Shown here: positions 47,390 to 56,094 of the stretch, piece after piece
Position numbering within the stretch: position 1 is the stretch's first letter
Layout: each line of letters opens with the position of its first letter
Assembly: GCF_902859595.1 (NCBI RefSeq)
Contig: NZ_CADIJQ010000004.1
Location: 248,001-312,000 of the forward strand
DNA: 64,000 bases
Direction: 5' to 3'
From: Achromobacter kerstersii
GTDB taxonomy: Bacteria > Pseudomonadota > Gammaproteobacteria > Burkholderiales > Burkholderiaceae_B
Position numbers and translations under genes: made by a program
Notes under the pieces: generated by a model
Told to the model about the DNA's origin: nothing
Database searches by the model: none
What the model saw: only the letters and a program-made list of their open reading frames with translations

Positions 47390-47544
47390 AGTCGTATGCC
47401 GATACAGACGCGCACGCTTGCCGCTCAGCGACAGCTGATGCGCGCATGCAATTGGAATTCGGGGAGTTGTGCCGGGCCTCGCGTAAAACGAAGCGGACTC
47501 GCCATAGGGAGATCGCCGTGTTTGGCGCCGCTTTGCGTGGCCGA

Positions 47545-47567
47545 CACCCACCCAGTACGGGTGGGTG
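47545..47567 (-). other. Hairpin between the two pilin genes
   Basis: A perfect 9-bp stem, CACCCACCC (47545-47553) and GGGTGGGTG (47559-47567), with a five-base loop. It sits in the 237-base gap after the first pilin gene and has no U-run in the direction of transcription. Such hairpins in fimbrial operons protect the major-pilin mRNA or attenuate read-through, giving more major subunit than usher. Confidence 0.5.
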
Positions 47568-47626
47568 CGGAACCGAAGAGAGCCTCCGGTTCCGCCAAGA
47601 AGGGGCGCTAGACCCCTTTCACATGC

Positions 47627-48160
47627 TTAGGAGTACTGAACTTCAAACACGGCTTGGGCGTTCGCCTTACCTGCGGTCACCGTGGCGGCGGTGGCTTCGT
47701 AGTAAGCCTTGAAGTTGAAGTTGTTGGTGCCCGAGATCAGGTTGTACGTCACGCCAGCGCCGCCAACGGCGATAGCAGTGCCGTTTTCGTCAGCCAGACC
47801 GACGGCCACGCCTTGGGCGCCGCTGCCGCTTTCCAGGCTCAGCAGGCGGCTGTTGATGACGCTGCCAGCGCCCGGACGGAAGGAGATCGAAGCGGCGGTG
47901 GACACGGTCGGGTCGCAGCCCAGCAGCGCAATCTTGAAGTCGGTTTGCGGGCCCTTGTCGCCAACCGCCTTGAACATGTTCGTCGAGATGCTGCCCATCT
48001 TCACAAGCATGTCGGCGCCTTGCTGACCGCCGCCGATCGAGCAGGCCGACTGCGTGATGTCGCCCTGGAAGGAGATGTTGCCGGTGTCGGCAGCAGCAGC
48101 GGTGCCAGCGGCAACCACAAAAGAGGCGGCCAACAGAGTGTTGAGAAGAGTCTTAGTCAT
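47627..48160 (-). CDS. Major fimbrial subunit (type 1 pilin family)
   Basis: A 177-residue pilin from ATG 48160: signal peptide (residues 1-23, AAAAD), N-terminal donor strand (GNISFQGDITQSACSI), Cys pair and C-terminal AVFEVQYS. First of the fimbrial genes and separated from the rest by a gap with a hairpin, which suggests it is the abundant shaft subunit. Confidence 0.92.
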   Translation of the reverse strand: MTKTLLNTLLAASFVVAAGTAAAADTGNISFQGDITQSACSIGGGQQGADMLVKMGSISTNMFKAVGDKGPQTDFKIALLGCDPTVSTAASISFRPGAGSVINSRLLSLESGSGAQGVAVGLADENGTAIAVGGAGVTYNLISGTNNFNFKAYYEATAATVTAGKANAQAVFEVQYS

Positions 48161-48215
48161 GATGTTGGAAAAATCCAGTTTTAGTTGAGTCGTAAAAGAA
48201 ACACACATTCGCTGA

Positions 48216-48623
48216 TTAACCACCGATGCCGATTCCCGTGGTGTTGCGTTCGTGCATGAACCTGTCGGCACGCGCAACGACCACTAAACCACCCATTAAC
48301 AAGTTAGCGGGCCAGAAAATACCCCGACGAATAATCAAACCCATTACGTGCGGTTTTTTATTCACACCCCGCTGATATTTAATATCAGCCACCATCCACC
48401 GGACGGCTGTGGCCAGCACGCGAGTCAGCGCCGGATGCTTACGCATCAATCGCAGACACGGCACGGCCCAAAGGCGGTATCCCTGGTACGACATCGCCGA
48501 AAATTTCTGTGCACAGTCGCTGGCGTCATAGGCCCAATCCGATCCTGAAATCAGATCTTGCTGACGCAACTCGGTGCACACAATCTTCTGCGAAAAATCA
48601 ACCCAGATACCTAACTTGCTCAT
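48216..48623 (-). CDS. Hypothetical protein upstream of the fimbrial operon
   Basis: A 135-residue protein from ATG 48623 (GTG 48650 is an alternative). The sequence has four Cys, a central basic region (LRLMRKHPALTRVL) and a possible membrane-associated stretch near residues 100-122. Base composition is visibly lower in G+C than the neighbours. It lies 55 bases upstream of the major pilin on the same strand. I do not recognise it; it could be a fimbria-linked regulator or a transferred gene. Confidence 0.5.
   Translation of the reverse strand: MSKLGIWVDFSQKIVCTELRQQDLISGSDWAYDASDCAQKFSAMSYQGYRLWAVPCLRLMRKHPALTRVLATAVRWMVADIKYQRGVNKKPHVMGLIIRRGIFWPANLLMGGLVVVARADRFMHERNTTGIGIGG
48371..48389. 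other. 19-bp perfect palindrome
   Basis: GCTGATATT (48371-48379) and AATATCAGC (48381-48389) flank a single T, inside the hypothetical gene upstream of the fimbrial operon. It could be a protein-binding site that controls fimbrial transcription. Confidence 0.5.
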
Positions 48624-48776
48624 TCGAATTACTCGATGTATTAATTTCACGAAAAGGCTTTTGGCCTTGCATCGCCCTATCTATGAGCGTGAAAAGATAA
48701 TAGTCCGCGGGGAAAGTGATTAATATCGGTCCAGAACGAAATATGCCGACCCAAACGTTTCCGACTCGTACCCGTC

Positions 48777-50183
48777 CTAAATCTCAACCAAACCTTTCAT
48801 ATTTTTGCGTTTGCCGCCGAGATTATCGGGATGACTATTCCCGGTTTTGTTGCGTAATAACAAGGCGGCCAATGACAGCAACAGCCACAACGGGATTCCA
48901 TAGAACAGGGCCGGCGCGAAGGCATCGATCTGTAGCGTTGAAACCGCAATCGCCATCATCACGACAACGCCCACGATGCCGCGCCACGCCCCCTTGGCCC
49001 CGCGCGCTTCGCCGCCAAGCTGCTGAAAGCGGATGTAGGCCAGAAAGATCACCATCCATATCGCCAGCAAGCTGGTAATCGCCATGGACGATGCGGCCAC
49101 ATACACCACGCCTGGAAAAACCAGGTGCGCGGCGTAGACCAGCATGGCCGCCCCCACCACGACCGTGACGGGCGCGCGCAGCTTGCCGGCTCGCCCCAAC
49201 ATGGCGGGCGCCTGACCCGCCCGGGCCATGCTGAACACCATGCGCGAACCGCCATAGATCTGGCAATTCAGTACCGACACCACGGTCACGGCCATCAACA
49301 CAGTGAACGCCAGCTGCGCGCCCGGCAACTTCGCCAGTTCAAGCAACTGCACAAACGGCGTGAGGTTGGGCGCGACGGGCTCATGCCACTGGAACCATGC
49401 CGATGCGGCGACGCCCGCCACCACCAGCACCACCACCCACCACGCCGCCCGCCGCATCGAGCGGCCCAGCCCACGGGCCGGAACACGGGCCGGAACACGG
49501 GTCTCGGCACCCGCAATCGACATCACTTCAAGGCCGATAAAGCCCATCGTTGCAATCGTGAACGCTTGCCACACCTGCGGGCCAGTCATGCCCGCAAGAA
49601 TCGTGGACGATGCGGTGCGCGCGCCGTCAACCGTGGGCGGCGCGGCATTGAAGGCGTAGACGCACGCGATCACGATCAGGGCAAGCAACGCCAGCCCTTT
49701 TACGGCGCTTAATGCGAACTCGACCCAGGCAAACACACGTGCGCCCGCCAGATGCAGAAGATTCAGTCCGGCCAGCAACGCAATGACCACCAGCGAAGGC
49801 GGAACCTGCGGCATCCACCAGGCCAGCACGCGCTCCAGCATGGCGATTTCGGTTCCCACGATCGTCACAACGGAAACGACATACGCGGCCCGCACGACAA
49901 AACCGGTGCGATGGCCCAGAAACGCTTCGGCATACGACGCGAAACCGCCCGGCGTGGGATGGGCGGCCGTCATGTCTGACAGGCAGCGCATCAACAACAG
50001 CGCGATCAGCGCGGCCGCTGCATAGCTCAGCACCGCGGCGGGGCCGGCCACCGTCAGCGGAAATGCGCTGCCCGACACGACGCCATAACTAATGACGGCG
50101 CCGACCGCAATCGCCGCCAATTGTCCGCGCGTAAATACTGCGGGCAGGCCGGATTCCCGGCGAATGATCTGGTTGATGTTCAT
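48777..50183 (-). CDS. APC family amino-acid permease
   Basis: A 468-residue transporter from ATG 50183 with about twelve membrane segments. APC features: GAVISYGVVSGSAFPL in helix 1, GGFASYAEAFLG near helix 3, and GGSRMVFSMARAGQAP after helix 8. It probably imports an amino acid or amine with protons. The C-terminal tail is basic (GGKRKNMKG). The substrate is not evident from context. Confidence 0.88.
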   Translation of the reverse strand: MNINQIIRRESGLPAVFTRGQLAAIAVGAVISYGVVSGSAFPLTVAGPAAVLSYAAAALIALLLMRCLSDMTAAHPTPGGFASYAEAFLGHRTGFVVRAAYVVSVVTIVGTEIAMLERVLAWWMPQVPPSLVVIALLAGLNLLHLAGARVFAWVEFALSAVKGLALLALIVIACVYAFNAAPPTVDGARTASSTILAGMTGPQVWQAFTIATMGFIGLEVMSIAGAETRVPARVPARGLGRSMRRAAWWVVVLVVAGVAASAWFQWHEPVAPNLTPFVQLLELAKLPGAQLAFTVLMAVTVVSVLNCQIYGGSRMVFSMARAGQAPAMLGRAGKLRAPVTVVVGAAMLVYAAHLVFPGVVYVAASSMAITSLLAIWMVIFLAYIRFQQLGGEARGAKGAWRGIVGVVVMMAIAVSTLQIDAFAPALFYGIPLWLLLSLAALLLRNKTGNSHPDNLGGKRKNMKGLVEI

Positions 50184-50456
50184 AGCAAAAGAGAAGGATG
50201 CGCCTAGGCCGCGAAACAGACGCGCAAAACGTGCGGCGGCGCGCGCCACGCGCAGCAGGATCGCTGGCGGGCATGGGCAAATACGATGGGGAAAGTGTGC
50301 AGGACGCCGTACCCCCGTTCAATCGGACGAGTACGAAGCTGGGCCGGGCGTGAGCCGAATGCGGATCAGCCAGGACGGGGCGCGTGGGCGGGACTTTCAG
50401 CCGGAGCAGGCTGAATGGCGCGCGCGGCGCAAAGGCCGCGCGGCTTGAGAGCGTGA

Positions 50457-51005
50457 TTAGGAGTACGTCAGCGTGACCGTTGCGGTCGCGTTGGCGGTGC
50501 CGGGCGCGCGTGAAGGTGCCGTCGGTGAACGGATATAGCTCGCCAGGAAGGTATAGCTGCTCTTTCCCGACGACGGCCGGAACGCATACGACTCAGAGCC
50601 ATCAAATTTGACGGGCGTGCCGGTGCTGCCATGCTGGGAATCGTTCGTGGTGATTTGCACGCCGATGCCTACCGCCACACCCGCGCCATTCATATTCGTC
50701 AGCGCCAGAATCGACGTGCTGCCGGTGATCGTGCCCGAGAACTTCAACGAGGCCGCCGACAAGGAGCTGACTTCGCAATTCTGCAATCTGACGTCGAAGG
50801 ACTTGCTGTACCGCGAGGCCGGCACATTCGACGACGTGAATTCCGACAACGGCACGTCGCCCAAGGCAATGGCGTCAACCGTCAGCCCGCACGACGGGCT
50901 GGTCACCAGGCCCGTCATGGTCAGTGCGTAGCTTTGCGCGTGAGCGGTCGCGCCCGTGAGGCTCAACGCCATCATCAGGAGCGGCGTTGCAAGATTCATT
51001 TTCAT
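50457..51005 (-). CDS. Orphan fimbrial subunit (type 1 pilin family)
   Basis: A 182-residue pilin: signal peptide (residues 1-23, AHAQ), disulphide Cys pair (SPSCGL and LQNCEV) and terminal strand ATVTLTYS. It is a paralogue of the pilin at 46859, but has no chaperone or usher beside it. It could be secreted through the nearby usher as an alternative subunit. Single-gene unit, divergent from the gene at 51061. Confidence 0.9.
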   Translation of the reverse strand: MKMNLATPLLMMALSLTGATAHAQSYALTMTGLVTSPSCGLTVDAIALGDVPLSEFTSSNVPASRYSKSFDVRLQNCEVSSLSAASLKFSGTITGSTSILALTNMNGAGVAVGIGVQITTNDSQHGSTGTPVKFDGSESYAFRPSSGKSSYTFLASYIRSPTAPSRAPGTANATATVTLTYS

Positions 51006-51060
51006 TGTTTAGTCAGTGCATGGATAAATTTTTTCTGAGTGTACCGATGCGTCCCGGCGC

Positions 51061-51849
51061 TTGATATCGGATGCGAACCAAAAAAAAGCCATAATCGCGG
51101 AAACCTCGGACTGGTCCTATTTTTTCGGCATGTTCAGCCCACAGCCCTCCACGTCTTTCTACTTGAGCGCAGACGTTCTGCGCAGCCGCAGCGTCGGCGG
51201 CGCGGTCTTGCACGGTGTGATCGACACGCCCGCGCCCCCTGCCCGCGTCGTAGCGGATTGGGAACGCGAGACGCGCACGCAAACCCTGCTGGAACCCGGC
51301 GACGTGGAACAGATGCCGCTCGCCCGCACGCGCTTTCGCTGGCCGGCATTCGACGATTGCCTGCGCGCCATGCAAGCCTGGACGCAATCGATCGGCCTGC
51401 AAGACGTGCTGGCCGCAAGCGACATCGCCTTGATGGCGTGCCGGGGCGCGCGGTATCACCATGATGGCGAGCAATACGGCAGCGCCGCGTTCTGCAACCT
51501 GTTCGTCTCCGACGACAAGGGGCTGGACGTGCATTTTCCGCACACGGGCCAACGCATCCCGCTCACGCGCGGCGTGGCCATGCTGTTCGATACCTGCCAG
51601 CCCCACGCCGTCATCCGCCGCGGCGCCAGCGGCTACACGGCGTCTGATTTTCCAGAAGACGAAGACCTGTCGCAGTGGTTCCTGACCTGCGAGCTTCCGA
51701 TTGAAGACGCCCGCGTGGCGCAGGCGCTGGGCGTGACGTTTGATGTGGACCCCGCCACCGCGGCGCAGTTGGCTGACGAACAGGTGTGGGTGGACGGCGT
51801 GCGCGCGGTGGTGTGCCCGGAATCGGGGCAGTGGCGGCGCGCGGTCTGA
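51061..51849 (+). CDS. Hypothetical protein with possible double-stranded beta-helix fold
   Basis: A protein of 262 residues from TTG 51061, or 239 from ATG 51130; neither has a clear ribosome-binding site. The stretch RYHHDGEQYGSAAF followed about 50 residues later by CQPHAVIRRG resembles the HxD...H...R ligand pattern of 2-oxoglutarate/Fe(II) oxygenases. There is no signal peptide. The resemblance is suggestive only. Confidence 0.6.
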   Translation: MISDANQKKAIIAETSDWSYFFGMFSPQPSTSFYLSADVLRSRSVGGAVLHGVIDTPAPPARVVADWERETRTQTLLEPGDVEQMPLARTRFRWPAFDDCLRAMQAWTQSIGLQDVLAASDIALMACRGARYHHDGEQYGSAAFCNLFVSDDKGLDVHFPHTGQRIPLTRGVAMLFDTCQPHAVIRRGASGYTASDFPEDEDLSQWFLTCELPIEDARVAQALGVTFDVDPATAAQLADEQVWVDGVRAVVCPESGQWRRAV

Positions 51850-52073
51850 CGGCACCATCGCAATCAGACGGGGACAGCGGGGGTAGCGCCTCCCGCGCGT
51901 TGAGCCGCGCGCCCTGCGCTGGCGCACCCGCAAAAAATAAGTGACGGACCGATTGCACCCGGACACCCTATCCAACATCCTGTGCCGCGCGGCTCATCAA
52001 GCTGCATCACCCCGCCGCTATACTCGTTTCACTTCCATTTTCCCGCGCCGCGCCTTTTAAGCGACGCTCACTT

Positions 52074-54155
52074 ATGCCTTTGTTGACGGCCCTGATGCGT
52101 CCCCTTGGACGCGCCCTACTCTGTGCAGTTTTCGCCCTAGTCTGCTCGCCCGCGCTGGCCGCCCCGCCCACGCTGGCGCAATGCCACGGCATCAAAGACC
52201 TGGCTTTCGTCGCCCACCTGGACGACGACCTGCTATTCATGAACCCGGACATCGCCTCGAACATCGAGGCGGGCGGATGCGTGCGCGTGGTCTACATGAC
52301 CGCCAGCGATGCCGGTGAAGGCGAAACGTACATGCTGGGCCGTGAACGCGGCGTGCGCGCGGCCTACGCCTATATGGCGCATAAGCCCGACGTGTGGAAA
52401 ACGGACGTGGGCATGGCCGACGGCCGCCACATTGCGCGCTTCACCTTGCAGGGCAATCCGCGCGTGCAGCTCTGGCACATGCGCCTGAAAGACCCTTGGC
52501 TGGGCAAGGGCTGGGGCAGCCTGACGCCGCTGTCCCGCACCGAATCTGAAGCCGGGCAAAGCGTGGATACGCTGGGCCCCAACCCCGAGGTCTACACGCG
52601 CGAACAACTGATCGACACGCTGGCGGAATTGATCCGCCAATACGGGCCGACCACGGTGCGCCATCTGGACGACACCATCAGCGTGCCGTACACGCAGCTG
52701 TGCTGGCGTTGCGCCGGCCACGGCCACCCCGACCACATCGCAAGCGCGCGGCTGGTGCGCGAAGCCATGGTGCGCGCGCCCGGCAACTACGCCGAAACCG
52801 GCTACATCGATTACCCCAGCCAGGAACGCGCCACCAACCTGGCTGAAGCGGAAATTGAGACCAAGTCAGTGATCTTCCAGCACTACGCCTGGAACGACTA
52901 CCACTATTGCGCAGGCCCGACCGGCTGCAAGGAACCCGCCGGCCCCGCCGCTGCCTGGGTGCAACGCGCGTACTACGTGTCGCGCCAGGACATCGCCCCC
53001 CAGCTGTACCCGGATGGGCGCGGCGGCCTGGTCGTGTTCGCCGCGGGCGAAACCAATGCCGCCGTCAACCGCTGGGACTCGGGCCAGCAACGCTGGCAAA
53101 GCCTGGGCGGACGCACGAGTGGCCCGCTGGTGTCGTTCACCCATGCCGATGGCACGGCCGGGCTGATGGCGCGCGACCCGCTGGGCGGCGTCTGGGCCAA
53201 CAAGCAACGGCACGACGGCACCTGGCAAGGCTGGCAAGCGCTGGGTGGCCTGCGCGTGACGCAGATTCCGGCCGTGGCGCCACGCGGCGAAGCCGCTGCT
53301 GTGGCCTTAGGCTATGACGGCCTGCTGCATTGGATTGCGCCGTCCGGCATCGATGGCAGCTGGAGCACCTGGCAAGACTTGCCGCCGCTGGAAGGGGCCA
53401 CCGGCGCGCCGGCTGCGGCGCGCGGCGCCGACGGGCGCTATGTGATCTTTGCCTCCACCACCCAAGGCGAACTCTTCTACACCCGCCAGTTGCCCGCGGC
53501 CAAAGGCCAGCGGCCCGAATGGCATGCCTGGCGTCGCGTCCCCGCGCCCGAAACGGCGGGCGGGCTGGCGGCCATTCGCAATCATGAAAATCGCGTTGAA
53601 CTCTACTTCCGCCAGCGCGGCAGCAACCATCTGACTCAGCTGGTGGAAGCGGGCGACACCACGGATATGGACATGGACTGGAGCAAGGCCGCCGACCTGG
53701 GCGTGCCCTTCATCGGCCGCCCGGCCATCAACGCCGATGCGCAGGGCAACGTGGTGCTGGCCGTGCTGGAACGCGCGGATGGCCACCTGTGGCTGGTTGA
53801 ACATGGCAAGCCGTCGCGGCTGGACGCCGAAGCCGCCTCGCCGCCCGCACTCAACATCATCGATGGCACGCTCTACATCGTGGCGCGCACGGCCGGCGGC
53901 CCGCAGCGCTATCAGGTGCTGTCGCGGCGCAGCGGCGCATGGGCCACGGCAGTCACGCTGGATGGCGTGCCGGCCACAGGCGGCGGCCCCTTCGCCACGC
54001 TTGCGGCCCGCCCGGCAGATCTGCCCAACCTGGGTTCGCACGGCGCCAACAACACCGTGGTGGTGCGGCCTTCAACGACCGATCCCAGCACGCTCAGCAT
54101 CGAGCGCATGCCCACGCAGGTGTCACGGCCCGCCACGCCAACGACGGTGCAGTAA
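52074..54155 (+). CDS. Secreted PIG-L family deacetylase with C-terminal propeller-like domain
   Basis: A 693-residue exported protein: signal peptide (residues 1-29, ALAA), a PIG-L/LmbE zinc deacetylase domain (about 40-290) with the metal motif AHLDDD and the later GHGHPDH, then about 370 residues with repeated Trp-rich blades (GQQRWQSLGG, GTWQGWQALGG, GSWSTWQDLPP), as in PLL-type sugar-binding beta propellers. PIG-L enzymes remove N-acetyl groups from sugars; the propeller may anchor it to glycans. Possible role in trimming surface polysaccharide or host glycans. Confidence 0.85.
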   Translation: MPLLTALMRPLGRALLCAVFALVCSPALAAPPTLAQCHGIKDLAFVAHLDDDLLFMNPDIASNIEAGGCVRVVYMTASDAGEGETYMLGRERGVRAAYAYMAHKPDVWKTDVGMADGRHIARFTLQGNPRVQLWHMRLKDPWLGKGWGSLTPLSRTESEAGQSVDTLGPNPEVYTREQLIDTLAELIRQYGPTTVRHLDDTISVPYTQLCWRCAGHGHPDHIASARLVREAMVRAPGNYAETGYIDYPSQERATNLAEAEIETKSVIFQHYAWNDYHYCAGPTGCKEPAGPAAAWVQRAYYVSRQDIAPQLYPDGRGGLVVFAAGETNAAVNRWDSGQQRWQSLGGRTSGPLVSFTHADGTAGLMARDPLGGVWANKQRHDGTWQGWQALGGLRVTQIPAVAPRGEAAAVALGYDGLLHWIAPSGIDGSWSTWQDLPPLEGATGAPAAARGADGRYVIFASTTQGELFYTRQLPAAKGQRPEWHAWRRVPAPETAGGLAAIRNHENRVELYFRQRGSNHLTQLVEAGDTTDMDMDWSKAADLGVPFIGRPAINADAQGNVVLAVLERADGHLWLVEHGKPSRLDAEAASPPALNIIDGTLYIVARTAGGPQRYQVLSRRSGAWATAVTLDGVPATGGGPFATLAARPADLPNLGSHGANNTVVVRPSTTDPSTLSIERMPTQVSRPATPTTVQ

Positions 54156-54196
54156 GCGGGATCAGCCGGCGTCGCCCCGCAGCGTGCCGGTGACGC

Positions 54197-54264
54197 GGAC
54201 AGGCGCGACCGGCATCGACTGAACACTACGGGACAGGCGCCACCGGCATCGACTGAACGCTACA
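54197..54264. repeat. Two 34-bp direct repeats at the end of the kinase gene
   Basis: 54197-54230 and 54231-54264 are nearly identical (four or fewer mismatches visible), each beginning GGACAGGCGC and holding ATCGACTGAAC. The second copy overlaps the stop codon (54260-54262) of the minus-strand kinase gene; the first lies beyond it. Confidence 0.85.
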
Positions 54265-55432
54265 AGACGCGCGGCGGCGCCAGCACCGGCACCTGGCGCG
54301 GCAGCTCCACGCGAAAGCGCGTGATGCCGTCCTTGGATTCCGCGCTGATGCGGCCGCCGTGGGTCAGCACGATCTGCTGCGCGATGAACAGCCCCAGCCC
54401 CAGGCCCTTGTGGCTATCGGGGCGGCGCTCGCCTCCCCGGAACGGGTTGAACAGGTGGGGCAGCAAGGCCGGCGGAATCGTGCCGCCGTTGCTGACCGTG
54501 ACACCCACCTGCCCCGGCTGCGTACCATCTACTTCCACGCGAATTGGCAGATCGGCATCCCCGTGATGCAAAGCATTGCCCATCAGATTCGCCAGCACCT
54601 GGCTCAGCCGCTTGCCATCCCACGTGCCGATCAGATCCCCTTCGTAGATGGGCTCGATCACGCGGTCGGGCGCGCCCGCCAGCACTTCATCCAGCGTGCG
54701 CTGAACCAGCCCTTCCATGCTGGTTTCAGCCGGCGACAACGTCAGCCCGCCCGCCTGACGGATACGCGTCACGTCGAGAAGATCTTCGATCAGGCCCGTC
54801 ATGCGTTCGCCGCTTTGCGCCATGCGCTGGGCCAGGCTGGCGACACGCGCCGGGTCGCTCTGGCGCTGCAACAGCGCGGCGCCCATCACGATGGACTGCA
54901 ACGGCGTGCGCAGATCGTGGCTGAGCACCGCCATGAACATCTCGTTCACCCGCAACGCTTCCGTGCGCTCTTCCAGCTGCCGGGCCAGCGCGCGCTTGCG
55001 TTCATGCAGCTCGAAAAACACGTTCGCCTTCATGCTCAGCATGTGCGGGTCGATCGGCTTGTACAGAAAATCCACCGCGCCACTCTCGTAGCCACGGAAT
55101 TGCCAATTCTGTTCACGCGTGCCGGCCGTAATGAAAATCAGCGGGATGTGACGGGTGCGTTCGCTGCCCCGGATCAGTTCGGCCAGTTCGAAGCCGTTCA
55201 TGTCCGGCATCTGCACATCCAGCAGCGCCAGCGCCACATCACCATGGGTCAGCAACAGTTCCAGCGCTTGCGGGCCGGACTGCGCTTTCAGCACCTCGAC
55301 CCGGTCGCTACCCAGCAGCGCTTCCAGCGCAACGAGATTCTCGGGGACGTCGTCGACCAGCAGGCATTTGATGCGGTCTTCAAGGGGCTTGGCGGATGTC
55401 AGGATCATGGCGTCAAAACAGGTTGGGATCAC
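54260..55432 (-). CDS. Receiver-histidine kinase hybrid
   Basis: A 390-residue soluble protein: N-terminal receiver (LLVDDVPENL, ALLDVQMPDMNGF, KPID), coiled linker (about 135-165), HisKA with DLRTPLQS (His in SHDLRTP) and HATPase_c (NLMGNALHHG, GLGLGLFI). This class receives a signal at its receiver and then autophosphorylates. GTG 55432 overlaps the CheB-like stop by four bases (GTGA); ATG 55408 is an alternative. Last of a four-gene operon. Confidence 0.88.
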   Translation of the reverse strand: MIPTCFDAMILTSAKPLEDRIKCLLVDDVPENLVALEALLGSDRVEVLKAQSGPQALELLLTHGDVALALLDVQMPDMNGFELAELIRGSERTRHIPLIFITAGTREQNWQFRGYESGAVDFLYKPIDPHMLSMKANVFFELHERKRALARQLEERTEALRVNEMFMAVLSHDLRTPLQSIVMGAALLQRQSDPARVASLAQRMAQSGERMTGLIEDLLDVTRIRQAGGLTLSPAETSMEGLVQRTLDEVLAGAPDRVIEPIYEGDLIGTWDGKRLSQVLANLMGNALHHGDADLPIRVEVDGTQPGQVGVTVSNGGTIPPALLPHLFNPFRGGERRPDSHKGLGLGLFIAQQIVLTHGGRISAESKDGITRFRVELPRQVPVLAPPRVL

Positions 55433-56094
55433 AACAATCGTTGCGCATGCAGTTGAATGAACCGGGCCGCAATGGCTTCCGGCGTCAGGACGTGGGGGGC
55501 CGGGATTTTGCCCGGCGTTTGGTGCGGCGTTTGGCCCGGGGTTCGACCTGAAAAGCGCGCCAACGCCGCTTCGGGCATGGTGGGCATGGACGCGCTGGCG
55601 GGGTCCTGCACGATGGTGTAGCCGCCTGCTGCATGGATGGCGGCCAGGCCGGCTGCGCCGTCATCATTCGCGCCAGACAGCAGCACGCCCACCAGCTTGT
55701 CGCCGTAGCCGTCCGCGGCCGACTCGAACAACACGTCAATCGAAGGCCGCGAAAAATGCAACGGCGCATCCACGGACAGCGCCAGGCGCGGCCCGTTATC
55801 GATCAACAAGTGGTAGTCCGGCGGCGCGAAATACAGATGGCCGCGCTGTATCAGCTGCTGGTCTTCGGCCTCTTGCACCGGCAGCGCACAGCGCGTGCGG
55901 AAGATATCGACCAGCAGGCTGCGGCGGTCGCGCGGCAAATGCAGCAGCACGATCACCGCCGCGCGCAGCCCCACCGGCAGGCGCGGCAACAGCACGTTCA
56001 ACACGTCGATCGCCCCCGACGAACCGCCGATGACGATCGCCTGGTAGGGGCCGCCAGCCGGCGTGTTGGATGCATTCGCCGCGCTCGCGTTCAT
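55429..56094 (-). CDS. CheB-type methylesterase domain protein
   Basis: A 221-residue catalytic CheB domain without a receiver. Catalytic Ser (GGSSGAID, Ser25 or Ser26), His52 (LLHLPRD) and Asp145 (GANDDGAAGL) are present. CheB removes methyl groups from receptor glutamates; the lack of a receiver and of an adjacent receptor suggests a non-chemotaxis role. ATGA overlap with the CheR-like gene. Confidence 0.88.
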   Translation of the reverse strand: MNASAANASNTPAGGPYQAIVIGGSSGAIDVLNVLLPRLPVGLRAAVIVLLHLPRDRRSLLVDIFRTRCALPVQEAEDQQLIQRGHLYFAPPDYHLLIDNGPRLALSVDAPLHFSRPSIDVLFESAADGYGDKLVGVLLSGANDDGAAGLAAIHAAGGYTIVQDPASASMPTMPEAALARFSGRTPGQTPHQTPGKIPAPHVLTPEAIAARFIQLHAQRLL

